The notes beneath the pieces were generated by a model. The model ran no database searches and was not told the DNA's origin. It saw only the letters and a program-made list of their open reading frames with translations. From positions 2,009,177 through 2,051,322 of the forward strand of contig NZ_GG770539.1 of assembly GCF_000154905.1 (NCBI RefSeq): a stretch of DNA of 42,146 nt. The letters are read 5' to 3'. Source of the DNA: Streptomyces sp. SPB074. Lineage in GTDB: Bacteria; Actinomycetota; Actinomycetes; Streptomycetales; Streptomycetaceae. Below, one piece after another: positions 1-8,826 of the stretch. Position 1 is the first letter of the stretch. The number at the start of each line of letters is the position of its first letter. The position numbers and the translations under genes are program-made.

Positions 1-1
1 G

Positions 2-20
2 CCCCGGCCCCCGGCCGGGG
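2..20 (-). terminator. GC hairpin just after dasA
   Basis: An 8-bp perfect stem (2-9 with 13-20) and a 3-nt loop sits 6 bp past the dasA stop codon. No T-run is visible. In S. coelicolor dasB and dasC follow dasA, so this is either a terminator or an intercistronic attenuator that keeps binding-protein mRNA above permease mRNA. The genes beyond lie outside the window. Confidence 0.5.
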
Positions 21-26
21 TGCTGC

Positions 27-1310
27 TTACTGCTGCTGCGAGAGACGCTTGTTGAACTCGCCCTCGACCTGCTTGGCCGCCTCGGCCGGGGACTTCCCCT
101 TGAGCACGGCGGTCATGTAGGTCTTGATCGGGTTCGGGGCGTTCTCGACCGGCGCCCACTCGGGGATGAGCGGCGTGGTGCCACCGGTGGCGGCGGCCGG
201 CGCGGCGGCCTGGGCCGCGGCGTTGCCGTCGAGGTTGCTCTCCAGGGCGGACTTGTTGGGGATGACCCCGCCTTCCTTGGCGAGCTGTCCCTCGAACTGG
301 TCGGAGAGCGCGATCTTCAGGAACTCCTTGGCGAGGTCCTGCTTCTTGCTGCCCTCGGCGACCGCGAGGTTGGAGCCGCCGAGGAAGACGCCCTCGGGCT
401 TGTCGGCGGTGGCGCCGGGGATCGTGAAGTAACCGAGGTCCTTCTCGATCGCCGGGTTCGCCTTGATGGCGGTGCCGGCCTCCCAGCCCATGCCGATGAT
501 GGCGCCGGTCTTGCCCTTGGCGAAGACGTCGGCCTGCTGCGGGGTGGCCTCGTCCTTGTCCTTGGGGGCCTTGGAGAGGTCCTGGAACTTCTTGTAGGTC
601 TCCATGGCGGCGGTGACCTTCGGGTCGGCCAGGTTGGAGACGTACTTGTCGCCGTCCTTCTTCACCAGCTCGGCGCCCTCGCCGATGGTGAGACCGACGA
701 AGTGGTACCAGTTCTGGCCCGGCAGGTAGATCGGCTCGGCCTTGGTCTTGTCGCCGATCTGCTTGAGGTCCTTGTAGAACTCGTCGCGCGTCTTCGGGGT
801 GTCGGTGATCCCCGCGTCCTTCCAGATCTTCTTGTTGTAGAGGACGACGCGGTTGAGCACGAACCACGGGGCGGCGTACTGCTTGCCGTCCACGACCGCG
901 GCCTTGTTCATCGACTCGGTCCAGTCGGTGCCGATCGAGGACTTGAGGTCACCGAGGTCGGCGAGGCCGCCGCTCTGCGCGTACGAGGCGGTCTGGGTGT
1001 TGCCGACCTCGAAGACGTCCGGCGGGTTCGACTCCGAGAGGGCGGTGGTCAGCTTCTGCTGGATGCCGTTCCACTGCTGGATCTCGAACTTGACCTTGGC
1101 CTTGGTCTTCTTCTCGAAGGCCGCGGTGAGGTCCTTCTGCCACTGGTCGGGCGTCGAGCCGTCCATGACCCACACGGTCAGGGTCTGGCCCTTGTAGCCG
1201 TCCTTGGCCGATGATGCCTTCTTCGACGACGAGTCGTCGTCCGAGCCGCACGCCGCGATCGAACCGATCATCACGACTGCACCGATCGCCGCTATGAGCT
1301 TGCGCTTCAC
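27..1310 (-). CDS. dasA: DasA, N,N'-diacetylchitobiose-binding lipoprotein of an ABC importer
   Basis: Family 1 extracellular solute-binding protein, 427 aa. The GTG start at 1310 is preceded by GAGGAGGG; a longer upstream reading lacks a signal peptide at its N terminus. Residues 1-21 form a lipoprotein signal (basic VKRK, hydrophobic core, lipobox IAAC with Cys21), followed by a Ser/Asp/Lys-rich linker. The mature part shows the sugar-binding fold, including the segment around NPPDVFEVGNT. It lies divergently from the gene recognised as dasR, the arrangement known from S. coelicolor, where DasA captures chitobiose for the DasBC permease with MsiK as ATPase. Two DasR-type operators overlap its promoter, so it should be repressed by DasR and induced by glucosamine-6-phosphate. 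Sugar specificity is inferred from context and resemblance. Confidence 0.9.
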   Translation of the reverse strand: MKRKLIAAIGAVVMIGSIAACGSDDDSSSKKASSAKDGYKGQTLTVWVMDGSTPDQWQKDLTAAFEKKTKAKVKFEIQQWNGIQQKLTTALSESNPPDVFEVGNTQTASYAQSGGLADLGDLKSSIGTDWTESMNKAAVVDGKQYAAPWFVLNRVVLYNKKIWKDAGITDTPKTRDEFYKDLKQIGDKTKAEPIYLPGQNWYHFVGLTIGEGAELVKKDGDKYVSNLADPKVTAAMETYKKFQDLSKAPKDKDEATPQQADVFAKGKTGAIIGMGWEAGTAIKANPAIEKDLGYFTIPGATADKPEGVFLGGSNLAVAEGSKKQDLAKEFLKIALSDQFEGQLAKEGGVIPNKSALESNLDGNAAAQAAAPAAATGGTTPLIPEWAPVENAPNPIKTYMTAVLKGKSPAEAAKQVEGEFNKRLSQQQ

Positions 1311-1397
1311 GCCACCCTCCTCAGGGATTCCAGCAACCCCCCACCCACAGCGACGGCACACGAACGGCAGCACTCGCGGGACTGGGACCTGGCCGTT

Positions 1398-1413
1398 AAT
1401 GGTGTAGACCAGT
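1398..1413 (-). promoter_or_regulatory. dre-like DasR operator 1
   Basis: The minus-strand 16-mer ACTGGTCTACACCATT differs from the published consensus ACTGGTCTAGACCACT at two positions. It starts at about the predicted transcription start of dasA, where a bound DasR would block initiation or clearance. Confidence 0.8.
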
Positions 1414-1420
1414 ACTCGGG

Positions 1421-1449
1421 AGCTTGGCCTAGACCTTTAGGGGTGTCAA
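1421..1449 (-). promoter_or_regulatory. dasA promoter (TTGACA-N17-CAAGCT)
   Basis: On the minus strand a perfect -35 TTGACA (1449-1444) is followed after 17 bp by CAAGCT (1426-1421), predicting a transcript start near 1414 and a leader of about 100 nt. The -10 is weak, but the position relative to the two dre sites fits a DasR-repressed promoter. Confidence 0.6.
1423..1438 (-). promoter_or_regulatory. dre-like DasR operator 2
   Basis: A second, weaker dre match with the core GGCCTAGACC (about 11 of 16 consensus positions) lies 25 bp from the first, centre to centre, inside the promoter spacer and across the -10. Two sites upstream of dasA is the arrangement I recall for S. coelicolor. Confidence 0.65.
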
Positions 1450-1507
1450 GGGTGTATAAGAGGGGCTGTCCGCTCCGTTACCGGACCGGTACCTGATCCG
1501 GGTGTGA

Positions 1508-2530
<1,023 letters not shown>

Positions 2531-2562
2531 CTCCCCATACCTCCCGAAGGACAAAGCCGCCC

Positions 2563-2597
2563 GCCCGCGCACACCCCGGGACACCCCGGGCGCGGGC
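2563..2597 (+). terminator. hairpin downstream of dasR
   Basis: An 8-bp stem (2563-2570 with 2590-2597) encloses two direct copies of ACACCCCGGG (2571-2580 and 2581-2590), 33 bp after the dasR stop. No U-tract follows, which is usual for Streptomyces terminators. The next gene starts at 2771. Confidence 0.4.
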
Positions 2598-2770
2598 GAC
2601 CGCCCGAACGCGTCCGCTATGCGGTAAAGGGGTGTTGCCTGGCCGGTAACTGCCCTACCTTTCCCCCGTCGCGTCGCGTGCGGCGACGCGCGCCCGCGCA
2701 CACCGAGGTGCGCGGGGAGACGGCGTGGTCCGCTCCGCGGTCGCGGAGGCGGGCCGGAGGGGAGCCGGGC

Positions 2771-3061
2771 ATGGCACGGCAAGCGGGAACGACGGCGCGG
2801 CCGGGGGGAGGTGACGGGACGCTGCCGGTCGTGACCCCTGTACGGGTCGTCGTCGGGCTCTGTCTCGTCGCGCCCTTCGTGGCGATGCTGTGGGTGGGCT
2901 CGTACGCGAGGATCGACCCGACGTTCATCGGGATTCCGTTCTTCTACTGGTACCAGATGCTGTGGGTCTTCCTCTCCAGCGGACTGACCTTCCTCGCCTA
3001 CAAGTTGTGGCAGCGCGACCAGCGCGTGCGGCGCGCCGCACGGGGAGGTGAGGGCGCGTGA
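2771..3061 (+). CDS. DUF3311 small membrane protein, partner of MctP symporter
   Basis: 96 aa with two predicted membrane helices (about residues 22-44 and 55-80) and a basic C-terminal tail rich in Arg. The spacing, size and the segment IGIPFFYWYQMLWV fit the DUF3311 family, members of which are regularly encoded immediately before a sodium:solute symporter of the MctP type. That is the case here: the TGA stop overlaps the GTG start of the symporter by 4 nt, so the two are translationally coupled. Role unknown; a small accessory or stability subunit of the transporter is the likeliest reading. ATG at 2771 was chosen because upstream in-frame residues are low-complexity. Confidence 0.8.
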   Translation: MARQAGTTARPGGGDGTLPVVTPVRVVVGLCLVAPFVAMLWVGSYARIDPTFIGIPFFYWYQMLWVFLSSGLTFLAYKLWQRDQRVRRAARGGEGA

Positions 3062-4686
3062 AGGACGGCGTCAACGGGATCGCGCTCGCGGTCTTCATCT
3101 TCTTCTTCGTCGTCGTCACCGTCATGGGCTTCCTCGCCGCGCGCTGGCGGCGCTCCGGCGTGGAGAGCCTGGACGAATGGGGCCTCGGCGGGCGCTCGTT
3201 CGGCACCTGGGTGACGTGGTTCCTGCTCGGCGGCGACCTCTACACCGCTTACACCTTCGTGGCGGTCCCCGCGGCGATCTACGCGGGCGGCGCGGCCGGC
3301 TTCTACGCCGTGCCGTACACGATCCTGGTCTACCCGCTCATCTTCACCTTCCTGCCCCGCCTGTGGTCGGTCTCGCACCGGCACGGGTACGTGACGACCT
3401 CGGACTTCGTGCGGGGCCGCTTCGGCTCCAAGGGGCTCTCGCTCGCCGTCGCGCTCACCGGCATCCTCGCCACGATGCCGTACATCGCCCTGCAACTCGT
3501 CGGCATCCAGGCGGTGCTGGACGTGATGGGCGTGGGCGGTGGCGAGGACACCAACTGGTTTGTCAAGGACCTGCCACTCCTGATCGCCTTCGCCGTGCTC
3601 GCCGCGTACACGTACTCGGCGGGCCTGCGCGCCCCGGCGCTGATCGCTTTCGTCAAGGACGGGCTGATCTACCTCGTCATCGCGGTCGCGATCATCTACA
3701 TCCCGATCAAGCTCGGCGGTTTCGACGACATCTTCGCGAAGGCCGGTGCCGCGCTCTCGCAGAAGAACCCGGCCACCGGGGCGCCGAAGGGCGCGCTCGC
3801 GCCCGGCGAGGCCGGGCAATGGGGCTACGCGACGCTCGCGCTCGGCTCGGCGCTCGCGCTCTTCATGTACCCGCACTCGGTGACGGCGACGCTCTCCTCC
3901 AGCAAGCGGAACGTGATCCGGCGCAACACGACGATCCTGCCGCTCTACTCGCTCATGCTCGGGCTGCTCGCGCTCCTCGGCTTCATGGCGATCGCGAGCG
4001 GCGTCAAGGTCAGCAACGGCCAGCTCGCGATCCCGCAGCTCTTCGAGAACATGTTCCCCGACTGGTTCGCCGGGGTCGCCTTCGCGGCCATCGGCATCGG
4101 GGCGCTCGTCCCGGCCGCGATCATGTCGATCGCGGCGGCGAACCTCTTCACGCGCAACATCTACAAGGACTTCCTCAAGCCGGACGCGACGCCCGCGCAG
4201 GAGGCGCGGGTCTCCAAGCTCGTCTCGCTCCTCGTGAAGGTCGGCGCGCTGATCTTCGTGCTCGGCATGGACAAGACCGTCGCGATCAACTTCCAGCTCC
4301 TCGGCGGCATCTGGATTCTCCAGACGCTCCCCGCGCTCGTCGGCGGCCTCTTCACCCGCTGGTTCCACCGCTGGGCGCTGCTCGCCGGCTGGGCGGCCGG
4401 GATGGCGTACGGGACGTGGGCGGCCTGGTCGACGTCCTCGCCGACGCAGGACCACTTCGGGGGCTCCTCGAAGGAGATCCCCGGGCTCGGCGAGATCGGC
4501 TACATCGGGATGACCGCGATCGTCCTGAACGTAGTCGTGACGGTCGTCCTCACGTTCGTGCTGCGGGCCCTCAAGGCGCCCGAGGGCGTGGACGAGACCC
4601 GGCCCTCGGACTACGTGGCGGACGCGGGCGACCCGGGTGTCCGGCAGGAGCTCCCGCCCGCCATGCCGGAGACCGCGGGGCACTGA
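3058..4686 (+). CDS. mctP: MctP-type sodium:monocarboxylate symporter (SSS family)
   Basis: 542 aa, about 13 hydrophobic helices spread over residues 5-520, typical for the sodium:solute symporter family (TC 2.A.21). The GTG start overlaps the upstream DUF3311 stop and has GGGAGGTG in front of it. The N-terminal helix ends with a short basic stretch, and the next segment DEWGLGGRSFGTWVTWFLLGGD is the conserved region after helix 1. The DUF3311 partner points to the MctP branch, which takes up lactate, pyruvate, propionate or alanine in rhizobia; substrate here is inferred. It lies next to dasR, but no dre site is visible upstream, so DasR control is not supported. Confidence 0.8.
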   Translation: MKDGVNGIALAVFIFFFVVVTVMGFLAARWRRSGVESLDEWGLGGRSFGTWVTWFLLGGDLYTAYTFVAVPAAIYAGGAAGFYAVPYTILVYPLIFTFLPRLWSVSHRHGYVTTSDFVRGRFGSKGLSLAVALTGILATMPYIALQLVGIQAVLDVMGVGGGEDTNWFVKDLPLLIAFAVLAAYTYSAGLRAPALIAFVKDGLIYLVIAVAIIYIPIKLGGFDDIFAKAGAALSQKNPATGAPKGALAPGEAGQWGYATLALGSALALFMYPHSVTATLSSSKRNVIRRNTTILPLYSLMLGLLALLGFMAIASGVKVSNGQLAIPQLFENMFPDWFAGVAFAAIGIGALVPAAIMSIAAANLFTRNIYKDFLKPDATPAQEARVSKLVSLLVKVGALIFVLGMDKTVAINFQLLGGIWILQTLPALVGGLFTRWFHRWALLAGWAAGMAYGTWAAWSTSSPTQDHFGGSSKEIPGLGEIGYIGMTAIVLNVVVTVVLTFVLRALKAPEGVDETRPSDYVADAGDPGVRQELPPAMPETAGH

Positions 4687-4687
4687 C

Positions 4688-4728
4688 CCCCGGGGGCCGG
4701 GGCCCGCGCGGGACGCCGGCCCCCGGGG
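4688..4728 (+). terminator. GC hairpin after mctP (first of two)
   Basis: A 13-bp stem (4688-4700 with 4716-4728) starts directly after the mctP stop codon; no T-run. Confidence 0.55.
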
Positions 4729-4773
4729 CCGGGACCCGTGCGGAGCGCCGCTCCGGACCCCCGCTTCCCACCC

Positions 4774-4810
4774 GCCGGAGGGGCTGAGTCTTCTCAGCCC
4801 CTCCGGCTTT
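4774..4810 (+). terminator. Strong intrinsic terminator after mctP (second of two)
   Basis: A perfect 15-bp stem (4774-4788 with 4793-4807), tetraloop TCTT and a following TTT. This is one of the best intrinsic terminators in the window and isolates the nrd leader from read-through. Between it and the first NrdR box (4811-5030) I see no gene. Confidence 0.85.
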
Positions 4811-5030
4811 CCCGTGCCCCTGACACGCCCTCACTTTCAGCGACCGAAATCCGAACACGCGCGCCACCCGGCCCGCCCGGAAAAAACTCCGCACGCCCTC
4901 GCTTGTGGGGTCCCCTCAAGCCATACGATCGACGCCGCCGCCCCCACCGCCCCCCGTCGCCCCACCGGGCACAGGAGCCCTTGTCGGCACCCCACAACCG
5001 TTGACCCGCACGTAACAGTCCCCACCCCCG

Positions 5031-5046
5031 ACACAACATCTGGGGC
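5031..5046 (+). promoter_or_regulatory. NrdR box 1
   Basis: ACACAACATCTGGGGC fits the 16-bp NrdR box pattern (ACAC-W-A-AT core, weaker right half). Its centre is 32 bp from the centre of box 2, three helical turns, as required for cooperative NrdR binding. The inner arms ACATCTGGGG and CCCCAGATGT of the two boxes are exact inverted repeats. Confidence 0.7.
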
Positions 5047-5062
5047 CTCCTTTCCCGCCCGC

Positions 5063-5078
5063 CCCCCAGATGTATGCT
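5063..5078 (+). promoter_or_regulatory. NrdR box 2 overlapping the nrdA -10 region
   Basis: CCCCCAGATGTATGCT is centred at 5070.5. It contains TATGCT (5073-5078), a plausible -10 hexamer that would put the transcription start near 5085, right before the riboswitch begins. NrdR bound here would cover the promoter. Confidence 0.65.
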
Positions 5079-5084
5079 CTTCCT

Positions 5085-5185
5085 CGCTGTCGGCAGGGGA
5101 ATCCGGTGCGAGCCCGGGACTGTCCCGCAACGGTGTGCGACGCGCCCCGTGGCGTATCGCGAGTCCGATGACCTGCCGAAAGCGC
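5085..5185 (+). promoter_or_regulatory. Cobalamin (B12) riboswitch in the nrdAB leader
   Basis: The conserved aptamer core is present: GGGGAATCCGGTGCGAG at 5097-5113, then CCGGGACTGTCCCGCAAC at 5114-5131, and GAGTCCGATGACCTGCC at 5161-5177. The segments 5091-5097 and 5172-5178 pair perfectly and close the core. A GC-rich expression platform of about 150 nt (5186-5331) separates it from the nrdA start. Borovok and colleagues described B12-riboswitch control of the class Ia nrdABS operon in S. coelicolor: with adenosylcobalamin present, the B12-dependent class II enzyme is used and nrdAB is switched off. No function is claimed for the reading frame that happens to be open through the leader. 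Confidence 0.93.
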
Positions 5186-5331
5186 GCCGCCGCCCCGCCC
5201 GGGCGCGGTGCCAGACGTCCGGGCCCCGCGGAAAGGGCCGGGGATGTGACGCGGTGTGCCCGAAAGAGCGTCCGCCGTCCCGTCGCCGCCCCGCCCCCGA
5301 GGCCCCCAGCCGAGCGAGGGAGAGCCACCCA

Positions 5332-7704
5332 GTGACCATCGCGCCAGCAGATCCCGCCTCATCGGTCGCGGCCGAGCAGGACCTTCCCGGGACCGCCCTG
5401 TTGCGGACCCTCACGGAACTGACCGCCGACCTCCCCGACACCGACCCCGGCCGGGTCGCCGCCGCCGCCCTGCGCGGCCGCAGCGCCCACGCCGACGAGG
5501 CGGAGCTGCGCGAGCTGGCCACCGAGGCCGCCGCCGGTCTCATCTCCGAGGACCCCGCCTACTCCCGGCTCGCCGCGCGCCTGCTGGCCATCGGGATCGT
5601 CGCCGAGGCCGCGGGCCAGGGCGCGAGCGGCTTCGCCGCCTCCGTCGCCGTGGGCCACCGCGAGGGCCTGATCGGCGACCGCACCGCGGAGTTCGTCGCC
5701 ACGCACGCCGCCCGCCTGGACGCGCTCATCGACCCCGAGGGCGACGACCGCTTCGGCTACTTCGGCCTGCGCACCCTCTACAGCCGCTACCTGCTGCGGC
5801 ACCCGATCACGCGCCAGGTCATCGAGACCCCCCAGCACTTCCTGCTGCGCGTCGCCGCCGGGCTCGCCGCCGACGACAGCCTCCCCGCCGTGGACGAGGT
5901 CGCGAGCCTGTACCGGCTCATGAGCCGCCTGGACTACCTGCCCTCCTCGCCGACGCTCTTCAACTCCGGCACCCGGCACCCGCAGATGTCCTCCTGCTAC
6001 CTCCTGGACTCCCCCAAGGACGAGCTGGACTCGATCTACGAGCGCTACCTCCAGGTCGCCCGGCTCTCCAAGCACGCGGGCGGCATCGGCATCGCGTACT
6101 CCCGCATCCGCTCGCGCGGTTCGCTGATCCGGGGCACCAACGGGCACTCCAACGGCATCGTCCCCTTCCTCAAGACGCTCGACTCCTCCGTCGCCGCCGT
6201 CAACCAGGGCGGGCGCCGCAAGGGTGCCGCCGCCGTCTACCTGGAGACGTGGCACTCGGACATCGAGGAGTTCCTGGAGCTGCGCGACAACACCGGTGAG
6301 GACCAGCGCCGCACCCACCACCTCAACCTCGCGCACTGGATTCCGGACGAGTTCATGCGCCGCGTCGCCGCCGACGGCGAGTGGTCGCTCTTCTCGCCGG
6401 CCGACGTGCCCGAGCTGACCGACCTGTGGGGCGAGGAGTTCGAGGCCGCCTACCGCGCCGCCGAGGCGAAGGGCCTGGCCCGCAAGACGATGCCGGCGCG
6501 CGAGCTGTACGGCCGCATGATGCGCACCCTCGCGCAGACCGGCCAGGGCTGGATGACGTTCAAGGACCACTCCAACCGGACCGCGAACCAGACCGCCGAG
6601 CCCGGCAGCGTCGTGCACTCCTCGAACCTGTGCACCGAGATCATCGAGGTCACCGACGACGGCGAGACCGCCGTGTGCAACCTCGGCTCGATCAACCTCG
6701 GCGCCTTCGTGGAGAACGGCGAGATCGACTGGGAGCGCCTGGACGAGACCGTCCGCACGGCCGTCACCTTCCTCGACCGCGTCGTGGACATCAACTTCTA
6801 CCCGACCGGCCAGGCGGCGAACTCCAACGCCCGCTGGCGCCCGGTGGGCCTGGGCGCCATGGGCCTCCAGGACGTCTTCTTCAAGCTGCGGCTGCCCTTC
6901 GACTCCGCCGCCGCCAAGGCCGTCTCGACGCGGATCGCCGAGCGCATCATGCTCGCCGCCTACGAGGCGTCCGCCGACCTCGCCGAGAAGCACGGCCCCG
7001 TCCCCGCCTGGGAGAAGACCCGCACCGCGCGCGGTGTCCTGCACCCCGACCACTTCGACGTGGAGCGGACCTGGCCGGAGCGCTGGGAGGCGCTGCGCGC
7101 CCGGATCGCGAAGACCGGGATGCGCAACTCGCTGCTCCTGGCCATCGCGCCGACCGCGACGATCGCCTCGATCGCCGGTGTCTACGAGTGCGTCGAGCCG
7201 CAGGTCTCCAACCTCTTCAAGCGCGAGACGCTCAGCGGCGAGTTCCTCCAGGTCAACGGTTACCTCGTCGAGGACCTCAAGAAGCTCGGCGTGTGGGACG
7301 CCCGCACCCGTGAGGCGCTGCGCGAGGCGAACGGCTCGGTGCAGGGCTTCAACTGGATTCCCGAGGACGTGCGCGCGCTGTACCGCACCGCGTGGGAGCT
7401 GCCGCAGCGCGGCCTGATCGACATGGCCGCCGAGCGCACCGCCTTCCTCGACCAGAGCCAGTCGCTCAACCTCTTCATGGAGACGCCGACGATCGGCAAG
7501 CTCTCCTCGATGTACGCGCACGCCTGGAACAAGGGCCTGAAGACGACGTACTACCTGCGCTCGCGTCCCGCGACGCGCATCGCCCGCGCGGCAGGCTCCA
7601 GCGCCGCCGCGTCGGCCCCCATCCCGGTGCAGCAGGCCGTGCCCGACGCGGACGCCATCGCCTGCTCACTGGAGAACCCCGAGTCCTGCGAGGCCTGCCA
7701 GTAA
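5332..7704 (+). CDS. nrdA: Class Ia ribonucleoside-diphosphate reductase large subunit
   Basis: 790 aa from the GTG at 5332, which follows GAGGGAGAG; upstream in-frame codons belong to the riboswitch. The N-terminal 80 residues are a divergent remnant of the ATP-cone region. The barrel carries the redox and radical cysteines: SSCYLL (first redox Cys), SNLCTEI with the N-x-C-x-E active-site triad, and VCNLGSINL (second redox Cys). The C terminus ends CEACQ, the CxxC tail that shuttles reducing equivalents from thioredoxin. The enzyme reduces ribonucleoside diphosphates using the radical of NrdB. Its stop codon overlaps the nrdB start by one base (TAATG). Control is by NrdR boxes and the B12 riboswitch upstream. 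Confidence 0.95.
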   Translation: MTIAPADPASSVAAEQDLPGTALLRTLTELTADLPDTDPGRVAAAALRGRSAHADEAELRELATEAAAGLISEDPAYSRLAARLLAIGIVAEAAGQGASGFAASVAVGHREGLIGDRTAEFVATHAARLDALIDPEGDDRFGYFGLRTLYSRYLLRHPITRQVIETPQHFLLRVAAGLAADDSLPAVDEVASLYRLMSRLDYLPSSPTLFNSGTRHPQMSSCYLLDSPKDELDSIYERYLQVARLSKHAGGIGIAYSRIRSRGSLIRGTNGHSNGIVPFLKTLDSSVAAVNQGGRRKGAAAVYLETWHSDIEEFLELRDNTGEDQRRTHHLNLAHWIPDEFMRRVAADGEWSLFSPADVPELTDLWGEEFEAAYRAAEAKGLARKTMPARELYGRMMRTLAQTGQGWMTFKDHSNRTANQTAEPGSVVHSSNLCTEIIEVTDDGETAVCNLGSINLGAFVENGEIDWERLDETVRTAVTFLDRVVDINFYPTGQAANSNARWRPVGLGAMGLQDVFFKLRLPFDSAAAKAVSTRIAERIMLAAYEASADLAEKHGPVPAWEKTRTARGVLHPDHFDVERTWPERWEALRARIAKTGMRNSLLLAIAPTATIASIAGVYECVEPQVSNLFKRETLSGEFLQVNGYLVEDLKKLGVWDARTREALREANGSVQGFNWIPEDVRALYRTAWELPQRGLIDMAAERTAFLDQSQSLNLFMETPTIGKLSSMYAHAWNKGLKTTYYLRSRPATRIARAAGSSAAASAPIPVQQAVPDADAIACSLENPESCEACQ

Positions 7705-8741
7705 TGTCCGAACCCACCCTTCCCGAGCAGAAGAAGCGCCACCAGAACCTCCTGGACCCCGGCTTCGAGCTGACCCTGCGCCCCATGCGCTACCCGGACT
7801 TCTACGAGCGGTACCGGAACGCGATCAAGAACACGTGGACCGTCGAGGAGGTGGACCTCCACTCGGACGTCGCCGACCTCGCGAAGCTCACGCCGGGCGA
7901 GCAGCACCTCATCGGCCGCCTCGTCGCGTTCTTCGCGACGGGTGACTCGATCGTGGCGAACAACCTCGTGCTGACGCTGTACAAGCACATCAACTCCCCG
8001 GAGGCGCGGCTCTACCTGAGCCGGCAGCTCTTCGAGGAGGCCGTGCACGTGCAGTTCTACCTGACGCTGCTCGACACGTACCTGCCCGACCCGGACGACC
8101 GCGCGGACGCCTTCGCGGCGGTGGAGAACATCCCCTCCATCCGGGAGAAGGCCGAGTTCTGCTTCAAGTGGATCGACGAGGTCGAGAAGATCGACCGGCT
8201 GGAGTCGAAGGCCGACCGCCGGCGCTTCCTGCTCAACCTGATCTGCTTCGCGGCCTGCATCGAGGGCCTGTTCTTCTACGGCGCCTTCGCCTACGTGTAC
8301 TGGTTCCGCTCGCGCGGACTGCTGCACGGCCTCGCGACCGGCACCAACTGGGTCTTCCGCGACGAGACGATGCACATGAGCTTCGCCTTCGACGTGGTGG
8401 ACACGGTCCGCAAGGAGGAGCCCGAGCTCTTCGACGCGGAGCTGGAGCAGGAGGTCAAGGACATGCTGGACGGGGCCGTGAACGCGGAGCTCCAGTTCGC
8501 GCGGGACCTGTGCGGTGACGGCCTGCCCGGCATGAACACCGAGTCGATGCGCGAGTACCTCCAGTGCGTCGCCGACCAGCGCCTCCAGCGCCTCGGTTTC
8601 GCTCCGGTGTACGGCTCCAGCAACCCCTTCTCCTTCATGGAGCTCCAGGGCGTGCAGGAGCTGACGAACTTCTTCGAGCGGCGGCCCTCCGCCTACCAGG
8701 TCGCGGTCGAGGGTTCGGTCTCCTTCGACGACGACTTCTAG
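7704..8741 (+). CDS. nrdB: Class Ia ribonucleotide reductase small subunit (diiron, tyrosyl radical)
   Basis: 345 aa. All ferritin-like metal ligands can be read: Asp81 (TGDSI), Glu112 and His115 (EAVH), Glu187 (ACIEG), and Glu221/His224 (DETMH). Tyr119 occupies the radical position four residues after the histidine, so this is an active tyrosyl-radical protein and not a Phe-type class Ic. The C terminus is acidic and ends SFDDDF, the tail that docks on NrdA. It is translationally coupled to nrdA. In S. coelicolor the operon continues with the AraC-like gene nrdS; here a terminator follows 12 bp after the stop and the next gene is convergent, so nrdS is missing at this site. Confidence 0.95.
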   Translation: MSEPTLPEQKKRHQNLLDPGFELTLRPMRYPDFYERYRNAIKNTWTVEEVDLHSDVADLAKLTPGEQHLIGRLVAFFATGDSIVANNLVLTLYKHINSPEARLYLSRQLFEEAVHVQFYLTLLDTYLPDPDDRADAFAAVENIPSIREKAEFCFKWIDEVEKIDRLESKADRRRFLLNLICFAACIEGLFFYGAFAYVYWFRSRGLLHGLATGTNWVFRDETMHMSFAFDVVDTVRKEEPELFDAELEQEVKDMLDGAVNAELQFARDLCGDGLPGMNTESMREYLQCVADQRLQRLGFAPVYGSSNPFSFMELQGVQELTNFFERRPSAYQVAVEGSVSFDDDF

Positions 8742-8753
8742 AAAGCGCCACCC

Positions 8754-8797
8754 CGGAAGGGGGGGCCGGGTCCGTACGGGCCCGCCCCCCCCTTCCG
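8754..8797. terminator. Bidirectional terminator between nrdB and the P450 gene
   Basis: A long GC stem, CGGAAGGGGGG (from 8754) against CCCCCCTTCCG (to 8797), with inner pairing around TCCGTACGG. It serves the convergent nrdB and P450 genes. Confidence 0.8.
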
Positions 8798-8826
8798 TCG
8801 TCTCCGCCGTAGTCCCCTCCCCCGCC

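Noticed and set aside
2531-2770. dre site or carbon-control operator for the mctP pair
   Set aside because: No sequence close to the dre consensus was found, although the pair is next to dasR.
2998-4683. Long minus-strand open frame opposite the symporter gene
   Set aside because: Arg/Asp/Glu-rich translation with no domain, typical mirror frame of a GC-rich gene; the plus strand gives a clear symporter.
5074-5331. N-terminal extension of NrdA starting at 5074
   Set aside because: This stretch is the B12 riboswitch and promoter; the GTG at 5332 has a ribosome site and gives the normal NrdA length.
5359-7521. Long minus-strand open frame opposite nrdA
   Set aside because: Mirror frame of a strongly biased gene; nrdA is unambiguous on the plus strand.
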